The notes under the pieces were generated by a model. That model saw only the letters and a list, made by a program, of their open reading frames with translations. It did no database searches and had not been told where the DNA came from. The position numbers and the translations under genes were made by a program. Positions 38,482-46,892 of a stretch of 64,000 bases of DNA are shown here, one piece after another; position 1 is the stretch's first letter, and the number at the start of each line of letters is the position of its first letter. The stretch is from assembly GCA_020199835.1 (NCBI GenBank), contig JAIVJV010000003.1, positions 62,001 through 126,000 of the forward strand, written 5' to 3'. Origin of the DNA: Acidobacteriota bacterium (GTDB lineage Bacteria; Acidobacteriota; Blastocatellia; Pyrinomonadales; Pyrinomonadaceae).

Positions 38482-39603
38482 TTAGTCGCTGGGCTTGCCC
38501 TGAAGCAGCGGCTCGGATTTCAGCGTTTGTGGTCCATTCTCGTTGCACATAGCAAACGAGCCGCCTTCGTACATCGTCACTCCCGCGTATTCGCCTTTCG
38601 CGTTGATGATGTAGAAGCTGATGCCGAAGTTGGGCAGGCCGCGGCTGTTGAGCAGTCGTTTCTCGATCGTGTTGCTCTTGATACGATTCAACACTTCCAT
38701 GCCGGCGTCTTTCGGATGCGCGCCGCGGCGCATCTCTTCGACAATCACAAAGGAACAGAGATTATACAGATTGGCTTCGCCACGACCGGTCGATCCGGCA
38801 GCGCCGATAGCGCCATCGACGTAAAGTCCCGCGCCGAGAATCGGTGAGTCGCCCAGCCGTCCGGGAATTTTCCACGCGAGACCGCTGGTGGTGGTGACGC
38901 CGCAGATCTCGCCTTTCGCGTTGATACCGTCGCAATTAATTGTGCCGTGCAGGTTTTCTTCGCGCAGTATTCCCTGGGCCAGCATCTCTAAGGCAACGCG
39001 GTGTCCGGCAGCAGCGCGTTTCGCCGGATTAAGGTAATGATCAGGATCCGTGCGTCGTTTCCACTCGAGCCATTTCTTGCGTGAGTTGTCGGTGTTGAGA
39101 TCGTCTTCGATTTTGAAACCCATGTTGCGCGCGAAGACCTGCGCGCCTTTGCCGACGATCAGGTGATGGTCCGTGTTTTCCATCACGGCCTGTGCGACGA
39201 GCGAAGGCGTGCGCACACCTTCGAGAGCGCCAACAGCGCCCGCGCGTTTCTTTGGACCATGCATCACGGACGAGTCGAGCTGCACGACGCCGTCAGCGTT
39301 CGGCAAACCACCGTAACCGACGCTGTCGTCGAGTGGATCGAGCTCGACGATGTTGACTCCCGCGATCAGTGCGTCGAGCACGTTGGAGCCGCTAGTCATC
39401 ATCGTGAACGCCTTTTGCACCGCGGTGACGTTGCCGCCGTTTTTGAAACGGTTGCCGTTGGCGGACGCGACCACGACGGGTTTGATCGGGCTCTGCGTCA
39501 TGATCGTCGGAAAGCCAACGGTTTGCTTACCGGCGGCGGCGAGTGTTAGACCGGCAACCGTGCCGGTGCGCATGAAGTCACGGCGTTTAATTTTTCTGCT
39601 CAT
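38482..39603 (-). CDS. Tat-exported glycosylasparaginase / isoaspartyl peptidase family
   Basis: Ntn hydrolase that cleaves N-acetylglucosaminyl-asparagine or isoaspartyl bonds after autocatalytic chain splitting. A twin-arginine signal (KRRDFMRTG) marks export, as in some relatives. The expected nucleophile Thr is in LHGTINCDG; downstream substrate-binding strings TTTSGLAWKIPGRLGDSP, GAGLYVDGAIGAAGSTGRGE are intact. In the Flavobacterium and human enzymes the residue before Thr is Asp (HDT), which promotes self-cleavage; here it is Gly, as in a bacterial subgroup I recall with GTINC. Length 373 is normal including the signal. Confidence 0.9.
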   Translation of the reverse strand: MSRKIKRRDFMRTGTVAGLTLAAAGKQTVGFPTIMTQSPIKPVVVASANGNRFKNGGNVTAVQKAFTMMTSGSNVLDALIAGVNIVELDPLDDSVGYGGLPNADGVVQLDSSVMHGPKKRAGAVGALEGVRTPSLVAQAVMENTDHHLIVGKGAQVFARNMGFKIEDDLNTDNSRKKWLEWKRRTDPDHYLNPAKRAAAGHRVALEMLAQGILREENLHGTINCDGINAKGEICGVTTTSGLAWKIPGRLGDSPILGAGLYVDGAIGAAGSTGRGEANLYNLCSFVIVEEMRRGAHPKDAGMEVLNRIKSNTIEKRLLNSRGLPNFGISFYIINAKGEYAGVTMYEGGSFAMCNENGPQTLKSEPLLQGKPSD

Positions 39604-39728
39604 GGCGTCTCCGTCTCAGGCGTTTCGATTCAGGCCTCCGATTCCGGCCTTTTTTGGCGAACTGGTGTTTTTTACGAGAGCGTGCTTTGGTTCGGCAGAA
39701 TACACCAGCCGCTCGTTGTAGAAAAGGA

Positions 39729-40184
39729 TTACAGTTCCAACGTTTCTTTGATCTTCTCGGCGGTGCGGGCGCCGATGCCGTCGACCATCTCCAAGCCGCC
39801 GCCCGCGACGAAGGCTTTCAACTCGGGCAACGACGAAACCTTGAACCGCTGGTGCAGCAACGCCGCCGTTTTTGGTCCTATGCCGGGTAATTCGGTGAGG
39901 TCCAGAACCGTTTCCGGTGTCTCGGCGATTAGCCGTTCCCACGCGTCGAACGTTCCACGGTTGAGGAGATCCATCACCTTTCCCGCAATCGCTTTACCGA
40001 CGCCCGGAATCTCCTGCAACCCCGCCACGCCTTCCTTTTCGGCGATCTCTTTGAGCGGCGTGGGCCAAACTTCGATCGCTTCCGCCGCATTGCGATACGA
40101 ACGCAAACGAAACGGATCATCACCGCGAATCTCCATTAAGGCGGAAAGGCGATAGAAGCGGCGCGCGATCTCTGCGTTGTTCAT
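39729..40184 (-). CDS. Helix-hairpin-helix protein equal to the N-terminal part of bacterial PolX
   Basis: A 151-residue protein corresponding to the 8 kDa/fingers part of DNA polymerase X: MNNAEIARRFYRLSALMEIR, RLRSYRNAAEAIE, then two helix-hairpin-helix motifs LQEIPGVGKAIAGKV and LTELPGIGPKTAALLHQRF and a third, VDGIGARTAEKI. Full bacterial PolX has about 570 residues with a nucleotidyl-transferase and a PHP domain; neither is present and the stop is clean. It probably binds DNA nonspecifically, perhaps at gaps. It may be a genuine family of stand-alone proteins rather than a fragment, as no polymerase remnants follow. Confidence 0.8.
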   Translation of the reverse strand: MNNAEIARRFYRLSALMEIRGDDPFRLRSYRNAAEAIEVWPTPLKEIAEKEGVAGLQEIPGVGKAIAGKVMDLLNRGTFDAWERLIAETPETVLDLTELPGIGPKTAALLHQRFKVSSLPELKAFVAGGGLEMVDGIGARTAEKIKETLEL

Positions 40185-40272
40185 GACTAAACTTAGGAGC
40201 TCTTGAGTTGTGCTAGTCTAAACTCGCGAGCCGCGTATTATCAAAGCGCGATCTAACTTCAGGAGCGCAAAG

Positions 40273-41049
40273 TTGAACGAAACGACAAAGTTGAACGAAA
40301 CGACCAACTTGAATAGACGCCGATTATTGACCACGCTTTCCGTTGCGGGTGCGGGCGCGTTGATGATCGGCTGCCGCGAAAACACCCGCAGCACGGGCGG
40401 CGCCACAAACGACGACGGGAAAGAACCAGCCCCGGGCGAAGCCGTTCCGGTGCAGGTGACGGTTGCGGAGGACCTGATGCGCGAACACGGTATTTTGCGG
40501 CGCGCATTGCTGGTCTATCAGGAATCGGCAGTTAAACTACGTCAGGACGCTGCTTCATTTCCGGCCGAAGTACTCGAAAAGACAGCGCAACTCTTTCGCG
40601 TGTTTGGCGAAGACTATCACGAGAAGCGACTCGAAGAGGTCTACATCTTTCCCACGATCAAAAACGCACCGGGCGGTGCGCGCGCGTATGCCGACGTGCT
40701 CCTGGCGCAACACGCGCGCGGCAGAGAGATCACGGATTATTTGTTGTCGGTTTCCAAAGCCGATCGGATCTCGACACATCAAGTCGAACCACTCGCTAAA
40801 GCGCTCGAATCATTCGTCAGGATGTACGAACATCACGCGGCGCTCGAAGACACAGTCGTGTTTCCCGCGTGGAAGACGGCAACGGGCGAGCAGGAGTACG
40901 AAGAGCTGAGCGCGAAGTTTGAAGAGGTCGAGATGGAGATCTTTGGCGCGGATGGTTTCGAGTCTGCGTTGAAAAGAATGGAAGAGATCGAAGCGAGTCT
41001 TGGTCTAACAAATCTCGACATGTTTACAGCGCCACCGCCTCCAAAGTAA
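40273..41049 (+). CDS. Exported hemerythrin-like (HHE) domain protein
   Basis: A 258-residue protein with a di-iron hemerythrin-type four-helix bundle. Metal-ligand positions: H in MREHGILRR, H in FGEDYHEKRLEE, E in EEVYIFP, H in AQHARGREI, and the pair H/E in YEHHAALEDTVVFP. The N-terminus NRRRLLTTLSVAGAGALMIGC combines a twin-arginine motif with a weak lipobox, so it is likely an exported Tat lipoprotein. The start is TTG after CAGGAGCG; the first 12 codons are an 18 bp direct repeat (NETTKL twice), with TTGs at 40291 and 40309 as alternatives. It may sense or buffer oxygen or nitric oxide in the periplasm. Confidence 0.85.
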   Translation: MNETTKLNETTNLNRRRLLTTLSVAGAGALMIGCRENTRSTGGATNDDGKEPAPGEAVPVQVTVAEDLMREHGILRRALLVYQESAVKLRQDAASFPAEVLEKTAQLFRVFGEDYHEKRLEEVYIFPTIKNAPGGARAYADVLLAQHARGREITDYLLSVSKADRISTHQVEPLAKALESFVRMYEHHAALEDTVVFPAWKTATGEQEYEELSAKFEEVEMEIFGADGFESALKRMEEIEASLGLTNLDMFTAPPPPK

Positions 41050-41139
41050 TATCTCACGCAAAACAACAATTGGACGGAGGTCCCTCACAGAACTCCGCGG
41101 GCCTCAAACCTTAAACCTCTCAATTCTTAAGGAGCCAGA

Positions 41140-41718
41140 ATGTCGTACATACATTTCGCTGAAGACTCGGACCAGGAAGAACGCATCGCCAAACTGCGTC
41201 AGGAAGTGGAAAAGCTCGGCGGCAACACGATGTCACTCGAATCGATGCCGGCCGACATGGAAGAGGAGTTTCTGCGTCACGTACTCGAATACGAAAGCGC
41301 CGAGCCGATCAGCCTGCTAAAACTGCTGACCAACTCCGGCCTCGAAGTTCCCGCGCCGAACGAACTCGACGACGAAACCCTCGGCAGTAAACTGAAAGAC
41401 ATCATCGATCGCATGGCATCGCTTGGAGCGTACCTGATGCACACCAATCACCTTTCGGATCGCGCGCTTTACGAATATCTATATCACGACGGTTTGCGTG
41501 AAGAAGCGGTGCTGTTTCCCGAGAATCCGAGCTACGCGTACATGATCGATCTCACGGGCAGCGGCAGTGAGGAAGATAATCAGGTTTATCTCAAGTACTA
41601 CGCGGACGAGAAATACCGCCGCGATTGGGCCAACGACTGGCCGGACGATACTGTCCCCGACCACGAAGATCCGCCGTTTGATCGCGACCGCTTCTTACCG
41701 CAGTCGCCGATCGGTTGA
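41140..41718 (+). CDS. Hypothetical acidic protein
   Basis: A 192-residue acidic, cytosolic protein not recognised. An N-terminal helical part (EERIAKLRQEVEKLGG) is followed by a helical region to about 125 and a C-terminal Asp/Pro-rich tail (WPDDTVPDHEDPPFDRDRF). There are several His and Glu residues (LMHTNHLSDRALYEYLYHDG) that could bind metal, but no known signature. Start ATG after AAGGAGCCAGA. It lies downstream of the hemerythrin-like gene by 90 bp and might be in the same transcript. It converges on argB with 9 bp in between. Confidence 0.65.
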   Translation: MSYIHFAEDSDQEERIAKLRQEVEKLGGNTMSLESMPADMEEEFLRHVLEYESAEPISLLKLLTNSGLEVPAPNELDDETLGSKLKDIIDRMASLGAYLMHTNHLSDRALYEYLYHDGLREEAVLFPENPSYAYMIDLTGSGSEEDNQVYLKYYADEKYRRDWANDWPDDTVPDHEDPPFDRDRFLPQSPIG

Positions 41719-41727
41719 GACGTAACT

Positions 41728-42654
41728 TCAGGCGACGATCATCGTGCCTGTGCCTTTGTCAGTGAAAACTTCGGAGAGCAGGGCATTGCGATTGGTGCCG
41801 CTGATGATGTGGGCGGAGTGAACTCCACGACGCAAGAGCGTAGTTATGCTTTGCAGTTTGGGGATCATTCCGCCAGTCGCCGCGCCGCTCGTAACGAGTT
41901 CATCTGCTTCCTTAGCGCTCAGGCGCGAGAGTTTGGTAGACGGATCGGCGGGTTGTAAATAGATTCCGTCAACGTCGCTGAGCAGAATCAACTTCTCGGC
42001 CTGCAACATGACCGCGATCTCGGCGGCGATGGTGTCGGCGTTGATATTGAAAACGCTGCCTTCATCATCCGCACCGAGTGACGAGATCACCGGCAAGTAG
42101 CCGTGGTCCAACAGCACCGTTAGCAGGCGGGAGTTGATCTGCACGACGTCACCGACGTAACCGAAATCGACTTTGTCGCGCACTCCGGTTTGCCGGTTCA
42201 GGATCTCTTTCGGCGGACGCCTTTCGGCGTGAACGATGTTGCCGTCGACACCCGACAGTCCGACGGCTTCGATGCTGCGTTGGCGCAGGGCCGCGAGGAT
42301 GTCCGTGTTGATCTTGCCGGCGAAGATCATCTTCGCCATTTCGAGGGTGGCGTCGTCCGTGACGCGCCGGCCTTCGATGATCGTCTGTTCGACACCGAGC
42401 TTTGAAGCGAGATCGCTGAGTTGTTTGCCGCCGCCGTGCACGACGCAGATGCGAATACCGACCTGGTGGAGCAGTGCGAGCTCTTCGGCGAGGGAGGTTA
42501 GGTTGTCGTGGTTCTCGGTGACTTTGCCGGAGAGTTTGACGACAAACGTCTGTCCTTTGAAGCGTTGAATGTAGGGCAGCGCTTCGCGGAGCAGGTCGAG
42601 TCGTGTCTGGTTGTCGATCGTTACGTTCATCGTCGGCTGAATCGTCACGCTCAC
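41728..42654 (-). CDS. argB: Acetylglutamate kinase (N-acylglutamate kinase)
   Basis: Phosphorylates the gamma-carboxylate of an N-acylated glutamate, second step of arginine synthesis. Motifs: VVKLSGKVT (phosphate-binding Lys), ICVVHGGGKQLSDLA (usual VHGGGPQI, here K-Q), EGRRVTDDATLEMA, FNINADTIAAEIA, LILLSDVDGIY and GGMIPKL. Length 308 includes about 20 extra N-terminal residues. GTG start in a GTGA overlap with the carbamoyltransferase stop; an ATG nine codons later (MNVTIDNQ) is an alternative. Last gene of the argR-led operon. If the neighbouring carbamoyltransferase uses succinyl-ornithine, this kinase would use N-succinylglutamate; that is an inference. Confidence 0.93.
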   Translation of the reverse strand: MSVTIQPTMNVTIDNQTRLDLLREALPYIQRFKGQTFVVKLSGKVTENHDNLTSLAEELALLHQVGIRICVVHGGGKQLSDLASKLGVEQTIIEGRRVTDDATLEMAKMIFAGKINTDILAALRQRSIEAVGLSGVDGNIVHAERRPPKEILNRQTGVRDKVDFGYVGDVVQINSRLLTVLLDHGYLPVISSLGADDEGSVFNINADTIAAEIAVMLQAEKLILLSDVDGIYLQPADPSTKLSRLSAKEADELVTSGAATGGMIPKLQSITTLLRRGVHSAHIISGTNRNALLSEVFTDKGTGTMIVA

Positions 42655-43619
42655 AGAAGTTGCGCCATCACCGCCTTTTGGACGTGAAGACGGTTCTCGG
42701 CCTCGTCAATAACCACGGATGAACTCGAGTCAATCACGGCGTCAGTAACGATCACGTTACGCCGCACCGGCAAACAGTGCATGAAGATCGCCTTATTGGT
42801 TCGGCTCATTTTGTCTTCATTAACGATCCACCTGTCGCGATGTTGCGCACGCTCCTCTAAATCTCGATCCGCATCGCCGTAAAACTGTTTTCCGCCCCAG
42901 CTCTTCGCGTAGATTACTTCCGCGCCCAAGAAAGCAGCGTCAATGTTGTTAGTGATTTCAACATTCCCGCGCTCGCGTATCGTTTCGAGTAAGTCTTCGT
43001 CCAGTTCGTAACCGGGCGGATGCGCGATCACGAGATCATGGCCCATCTGCGCCGCCGCCAATGCGAAACTGTTCGGCACCGCCATCGGCAACGCTTTCGG
43101 ATGCCAGGCCCAGGTCAACACCACGCGCTTGCGGCCGGCGCCGAGCTTCTCACGGATCGTCATCATGTCGGCCGCGGATTGACACGGATGATGCATCGCG
43201 GATTCGAGATTGATGATCGGCACCGACGCGTATTTCGCAAACGCGTTGAGCACCGGATCGGTTCGTTCCTCCTGCCAGTTTTTTAACGGAGCGAACGTGC
43301 GGACGCCGATCGCGACGCAGTAGCGTTCGAGCACGCGCACAAATTCCGCGACGTGTTCGGTTTTGTCGCCGTCCATGACGGCGCTTTCGCGGTGTTCGAG
43401 CGTCCAGCTCGTGCCGCCGGGTTCCAGGACGACGGGGTTGCCGCCGAGTTCGTAAATACCGACTTGCATTGAAGCGCGGGTACGTAGACTCGGATTAAAG
43501 AAGACGAGGGCCACGGATTTACCGCTCAATGGCTTGCATTGATCGTCGCCGGCCTTGAAGCGCATCGCCGATTGGATCAGGTGATTGAGATCGCTGTCGA
43601 GAGTGTTCAGAAAATTCAT
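42651..43619 (-). CDS. N-acyl-L-ornithine carbamoyltransferase (acetyl- or succinyl-ornithine)
   Basis: Transfers carbamoyl phosphate to an N-acylated ornithine rather than to ornithine. FFNPSLRTR (carbamoyl-phosphate loop), HHPCQSAADMMTI, LTWAWHPKALPMAVPNSF, YAKSWGG and MHCLPVRRNVIVTD match the Xanthomonas N-acetylornithine and Bacteroides N-succinylornithine enzymes, not classical ArgF. The residue that sets acyl specificity is Glu92 in Xanthomonas and Pro90 in Bacteroides (motif MDGDxxEH); here it is Thr87 in MDGDKTEHVAEF. HPPGYELD and CLPVRRNVIVTD also look closer to the Bacteroides enzyme, HPCQ to the Xanthomonas one. The ATG lies seven bases after the argD stop; the stop overlaps argB by four bases. 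Confidence 0.9.
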   Translation of the reverse strand: MNFLNTLDSDLNHLIQSAMRFKAGDDQCKPLSGKSVALVFFNPSLRTRASMQVGIYELGGNPVVLEPGGTSWTLEHRESAVMDGDKTEHVAEFVRVLERYCVAIGVRTFAPLKNWQEERTDPVLNAFAKYASVPIINLESAMHHPCQSAADMMTIREKLGAGRKRVVLTWAWHPKALPMAVPNSFALAAAQMGHDLVIAHPPGYELDEDLLETIRERGNVEITNNIDAAFLGAEVIYAKSWGGKQFYGDADRDLEERAQHRDRWIVNEDKMSRTNKAIFMHCLPVRRNVIVTDAVIDSSSSVVIDEAENRLHVQKAVMAQLL

Positions 43620-43625
43620 CGGCGT

Positions 43626-44801
43626 TTATCCCTCTTGCAAAGCACTCACAAAAAGGTCAACCTCCGCTGTTTGCAAACACAACGGTGGCAACAGCCGCAA
43701 CACGTTTGGATTGCTCGACGTGCCCGTAATGATCTTTCGCTCCAACAACGCCTGATGCACGAGGGCAGCTTTCTGCCCGAACTCGATTCCAAGCAGAAAA
43801 CCACGCCCATGAACCGCGACCACCCGCTCGACGTCGCGCAAGCGTTCGCGCAGATACGCTTCAACCGTCTTCACGTTCTCCAACAAACCATCGTTCTCGA
43901 TCGCTTCCAGCGTCGCGGTCACCGCGGCCATCGCCAGCATCCCGCCGCCAAAAGTCGTGCCGAGATCGTTCTCTTTGATATGCGACGTGATCTCGTCAGT
44001 TACGAGACACGCGCCCACCGGAACTCCACTGCCAAGCGCTTTCGCCAGCGTGACGATATCGGGCACGACACCATCACCCGTGTCGCTGCCGGCGAAGAAC
44101 CACTCACCCGTGCGCCCGACGCCGGTCTGTACCTCGTCGTAGATCAGCATGATGCCGCGCTCGTCACAGAGTTGGCGCAACTCACGATAGAAACTAGCCT
44201 CCGCTATCCGCACCCCCGCCATCGACTGAATCGGCTCCAGCATGATCGCCGCAACCGTCTCATCCGCGATTGCCCGCACAGATCCGATGTTTCCAAACTC
44301 CGCCTGCAAATGCCCCGGCACGTTCGGCTTTCCGAGCTCGCGATACTTACCCAGAAACGTGGCGCTGATCGCATCGGCCGTGCGGCCGTGAAAACCACCG
44401 GTGAACGTGATGATCTGTTCGCGTCCAGTCGCCATGCGCGCCAGCCGCATTGCGTTTTCGTTGGCCTCGGTGCCGGAGTTGCAGAAGAAGACTTTGGTCA
44501 GCGGAGCAGGAGCAACTGAGACGAGTTTTTCCGCCGCCCGAGCACGCGCGCTGGAGTAAACGAGATTCGAATAAAACAACAACTGCTCGGCCTGTTCGCG
44601 AACCGCCTTCACGACGTGCGGATGACAATGGCCCGTGCCCGCGACCGCGTGCCCACCGTAGAGATCGAGGTAACGATCGCCGTCGCTGGTGTAGATCCAG
44701 ACGCCCTCGCCACGCTCAGCCGCGATCTGCATCTTCTTGTAGGTCGCAAGCTGAAACTGGTCCTCGCTTGCGGCAATGTCTGAAAGCGCTGTTGCGGTCA
44801 C
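43626..44801 (-). CDS. argD: Acetylornithine (N-acylornithine) aminotransferase
   Basis: PLP-dependent class III aminotransferase forming N-acylornithine from the semialdehyde. YLDLYGGHAVAGTGHCHP, FCNSGTEANENAMRLAR, TFTGGFHGRT, IMLIYDEVQTGVGRTGEWF and the PLP-Lys region TLAKALGSGVPVGACLV are all present, then TFGGGMLAMAA and VHGRGFLLGIEF. Length 391 is usual. GTG start in a GTGA overlap with the argC stop. It may also serve lysine synthesis, as ArgD does elsewhere. The acyl group carried by its substrate is set by the pathway and not readable here. Confidence 0.95.
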   Translation of the reverse strand: MTATALSDIAASEDQFQLATYKKMQIAAERGEGVWIYTSDGDRYLDLYGGHAVAGTGHCHPHVVKAVREQAEQLLFYSNLVYSSARARAAEKLVSVAPAPLTKVFFCNSGTEANENAMRLARMATGREQIITFTGGFHGRTADAISATFLGKYRELGKPNVPGHLQAEFGNIGSVRAIADETVAAIMLEPIQSMAGVRIAEASFYRELRQLCDERGIMLIYDEVQTGVGRTGEWFFAGSDTGDGVVPDIVTLAKALGSGVPVGACLVTDEITSHIKENDLGTTFGGGMLAMAAVTATLEAIENDGLLENVKTVEAYLRERLRDVERVVAVHGRGFLLGIEFGQKAALVHQALLERKIITGTSSNPNVLRLLPPLCLQTAEVDLFVSALQEG

Positions 44802-45844
44802 GGATTTGTTCCTACGAGCATCAGGCCGGTCTTCTCATCAAGACCAAACATCAGGTTCATGTTCTGCACTGCTTGCCCGGCAGCGCCTTTCACGAGGTTG
44901 TCGAGTGCGGAAAACACCACCGCCTGCTTGCCGCGGACGGCAAAACCGAGGTCGCAGAAGTTTGTGGTCTTCACCCAATTGATGTCAGGCGAGCCGTCGA
45001 CGAGACGTACGAAGAAGGAGTCACGGTAAAAATCCGCAAACACTCCGCGCAAATCCGTGGCACTGAGTTCGCGCTTCGTTTCAACGTAAATGGAAGCAAA
45101 TATCCCGCGCGCAACGGGCAGCGAGTGCGTCATGAAGATCAACTCGTTGGTCCAGTCGCCAACGTGCGTGAGTTCCTGTTCGATCTCCGGCACGTGCTGG
45201 TGCGTGAACGGCTTGTACGCGTAGAACGAACTCATCCGCTGCGGATGGTGCGTATTCGACGCCGCCTTCGCACCCGAGCCTGACGAGCCGGTTTTTGCAT
45301 CGACAACGACGCGGCCCGCGAGTAGTCCATTCGCAACAAGCGGAGCGAGACCGAGTAATGTGGCCGTCGCGAAGCAGCCGGGATTCGCGATCAGACGCGC
45401 GGTGCGCACTGCTTCACGATTCGTTTCCGTGAGCCCGTAGACAAATCCGGCTTGCGCATCCATTGCGGTGTGTGGCTGTTTGTAATGTGATTCAAAGAGG
45501 GACTGGTCGCGCAAGCGGAAGTCGCCGGACAGATCAATTAACTTGACCTGCGGCGGAACACTTGGAACCATCGACATCGCCTGGCCGTGCGGCAGCGCGA
45601 AAAAAACGCAATCGACGTTATCGAGGACGCCATCCATCGTTTCCGGCTGTTTGACGAAGCTCAGGTCCGTCAGCCCGTGCAGATTGCGATGCACCTCGGC
45701 GACCGTCTTGCCCGCATGCTCGTTCGCGGTGACCAGCACCACGTCTACATGCGGGTGAAAGAGCAGGATACGAAGCAGCTCCGAGCCGCCGTAGCCTGAA
45801 CCACCGAAGATCCCTACTTTTATCTTACGCTGCGACAATTGCAT
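44798..45844 (-). CDS. argC: N-acetyl-gamma-glutamyl-phosphate reductase
   Basis: NADPH-dependent reduction of N-acylglutamyl phosphate to the semialdehyde. Rossmann start VGIFGGSGYGGSELLRIL, HPHVDVVLVTANEHAG, ALPHGQAM, LIDLSGDFRL, and the catalytic Cys in ANPGCFATATLLGLAPL. GSSGSGAKAASNTHHPQRMS and HQHVPEIEQEL follow. Length 348 is normal. The ATG lies inside the 3' end of the P-loop gene (20 bp overlap). The argC-argD junction overlaps by four bases, so the four last genes of the operon are translationally linked. Confidence 0.96.
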   Translation of the reverse strand: MQLSQRKIKVGIFGGSGYGGSELLRILLFHPHVDVVLVTANEHAGKTVAEVHRNLHGLTDLSFVKQPETMDGVLDNVDCVFFALPHGQAMSMVPSVPPQVKLIDLSGDFRLRDQSLFESHYKQPHTAMDAQAGFVYGLTETNREAVRTARLIANPGCFATATLLGLAPLVANGLLAGRVVVDAKTGSSGSGAKAASNTHHPQRMSSFYAYKPFTHQHVPEIEQELTHVGDWTNELIFMTHSLPVARGIFASIYVETKRELSATDLRGVFADFYRDSFFVRLVDGSPDINWVKTTNFCDLGFAVRGKQAVVFSALDNLVKGAAGQAVQNMNLMFGLDEKTGLMLVGTNP

Positions 45845-46892
45845 CTTCTTTCATCACCGCGGACACTGATTCCATCACCAACTCGAACAACGCTGCACCT
45901 TCGCGTCGCGCGTTCGCGGCCGGAACCTGAAACTGCTCCTTGATGTAATCCTCACCCATACGCGAATCGGTCACCGAGCCGGAGATCACATCAACTTCCA
46001 CGCCCCGCCGTCGCAGGAGCTCAATGCCGCCCCACGCGCCAACGTAATCCGACGCACAGAAAACGATCGCCCCGGTCGCCTCCAGCAGTTCAAAATCGGC
46101 GAAGATCGTATCGACCGAGTATCCACCCAAAATTCCATCACCCAGTTCGATCACGATCAGATCGGGGCTGACCTCGTTCAGCTTGGCGATGATGGCTTTC
46201 GCCGTCGGCGCGAGATCTTCGACGTCCACAGTGGAAGGCAAACCACAATCGAGAAAACTCGCGGTCGCGATTGCGCCGTGGTCCGCCATGTTCAACGTGT
46301 CGCGCAGGCAAGCAACACCCGACAGCTTCCCGGCCGCGACCTTCATACCTGCGCGCGTCGCTTGTTTGATCAGTTCCGTAGCGGCGACTGTCTTGCCGCT
46401 ATTCATACACGTGCCTGCAATCATTACGATCGGCGCGGTCTCGCCGAGACGCGCACGCGGCGTCAGACACGCGTCCCCGATGTTCAGCACGTTGCCGTCT
46501 TCATCGCACGCCAGACCGATGACTTCCAACTCGATCGCGTCGCTCAAACTCGAATGGTGTCCGGTGCACTTTCCGATCACGCCGCCCATGTTGAGCAGAT
46601 GCAGTCGATCGCCGCTCGTTACGCTGTGCGGAACATCACCGACGAAGCCTTTCAACGCGCGGCGACGACCAAGCACGCCGAGCAGCAGATCGCCGGGATT
46701 GATCTTCGCCAAACGTCCGGTGGGCAACTCGAGCATGTTGTACGTCGCGCTGTCAGTCAGCGCGCGCACCACGACCACGTCGCCGGCGTTCGGCGAAGGC
46801 GTAGACGCAACCAGCGCCACCGTTTTCGTCAGACCAAGCGGTGACGTCGCAGAACCGATCTTGTCGACGTCGATCACGTTGATTTCAGTCAT
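45825..46892 (-). CDS. P-loop NTPase of unknown function embedded in the arginine operon
   Basis: A 355-residue two-domain protein, function unknown. The N-terminal part (about 1-155) is beta-rich ([48 protein letters not shown]). The C-terminal part starts [20 protein letters not shown], a Walker A of the type GTxxNSGKT, then [44 protein letters not shown] (Walker B-like) and [14 protein letters not shown]. The fold resembles dethiobiotin synthetase/DUF1611-type ATPases. The start ATG overlaps the argG stop (ATGA) and a strong GGAGGTGA ribosome site sits in argG's last codons; the 3' end overlaps argC by 20 bp. Coupling on both sides argues for a role in arginine synthesis or its control. 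Confidence 0.75.
   Translation of the reverse strand: MTEINVIDVDKIGSATSPLGLTKTVALVASTPSPNAGDVVVVRALTDSATYNMLELPTGRLAKINPGDLLLGVLGRRRALKGFVGDVPHSVTSGDRLHLLNMGGVIGKCTGHHSSLSDAIELEVIGLACDEDGNVLNIGDACLTPRARLGETAPIVMIAGTCMNSGKTVAATELIKQATRAGMKVAAGKLSGVACLRDTLNMADHGAIATASFLDCGLPSTVDVEDLAPTAKAIIAKLNEVSPDLIVIELGDGILGGYSVDTIFADFELLEATGAIVFCASDYVGAWGGIELLRRRGVEVDVISGSVTDSRMGEDYIKEQFQVPAANARREGAALFELVMESVSAVMKEDAIVAA

Noticed and set aside
39632..39655. Rho-independent terminator-like hairpin AGGCC/GGCCT with T6 on the plus strand
   Set aside because: No plus-strand gene ends upstream; both neighbouring genes are on minus, where the hairpin has no T tract. It could terminate an antisense RNA, but nothing else supports one.
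44450..45283. 277-codon plus-strand open frame over argD/argC
   Set aside because: Antisense to two well-supported arginine genes, shadow-like composition.
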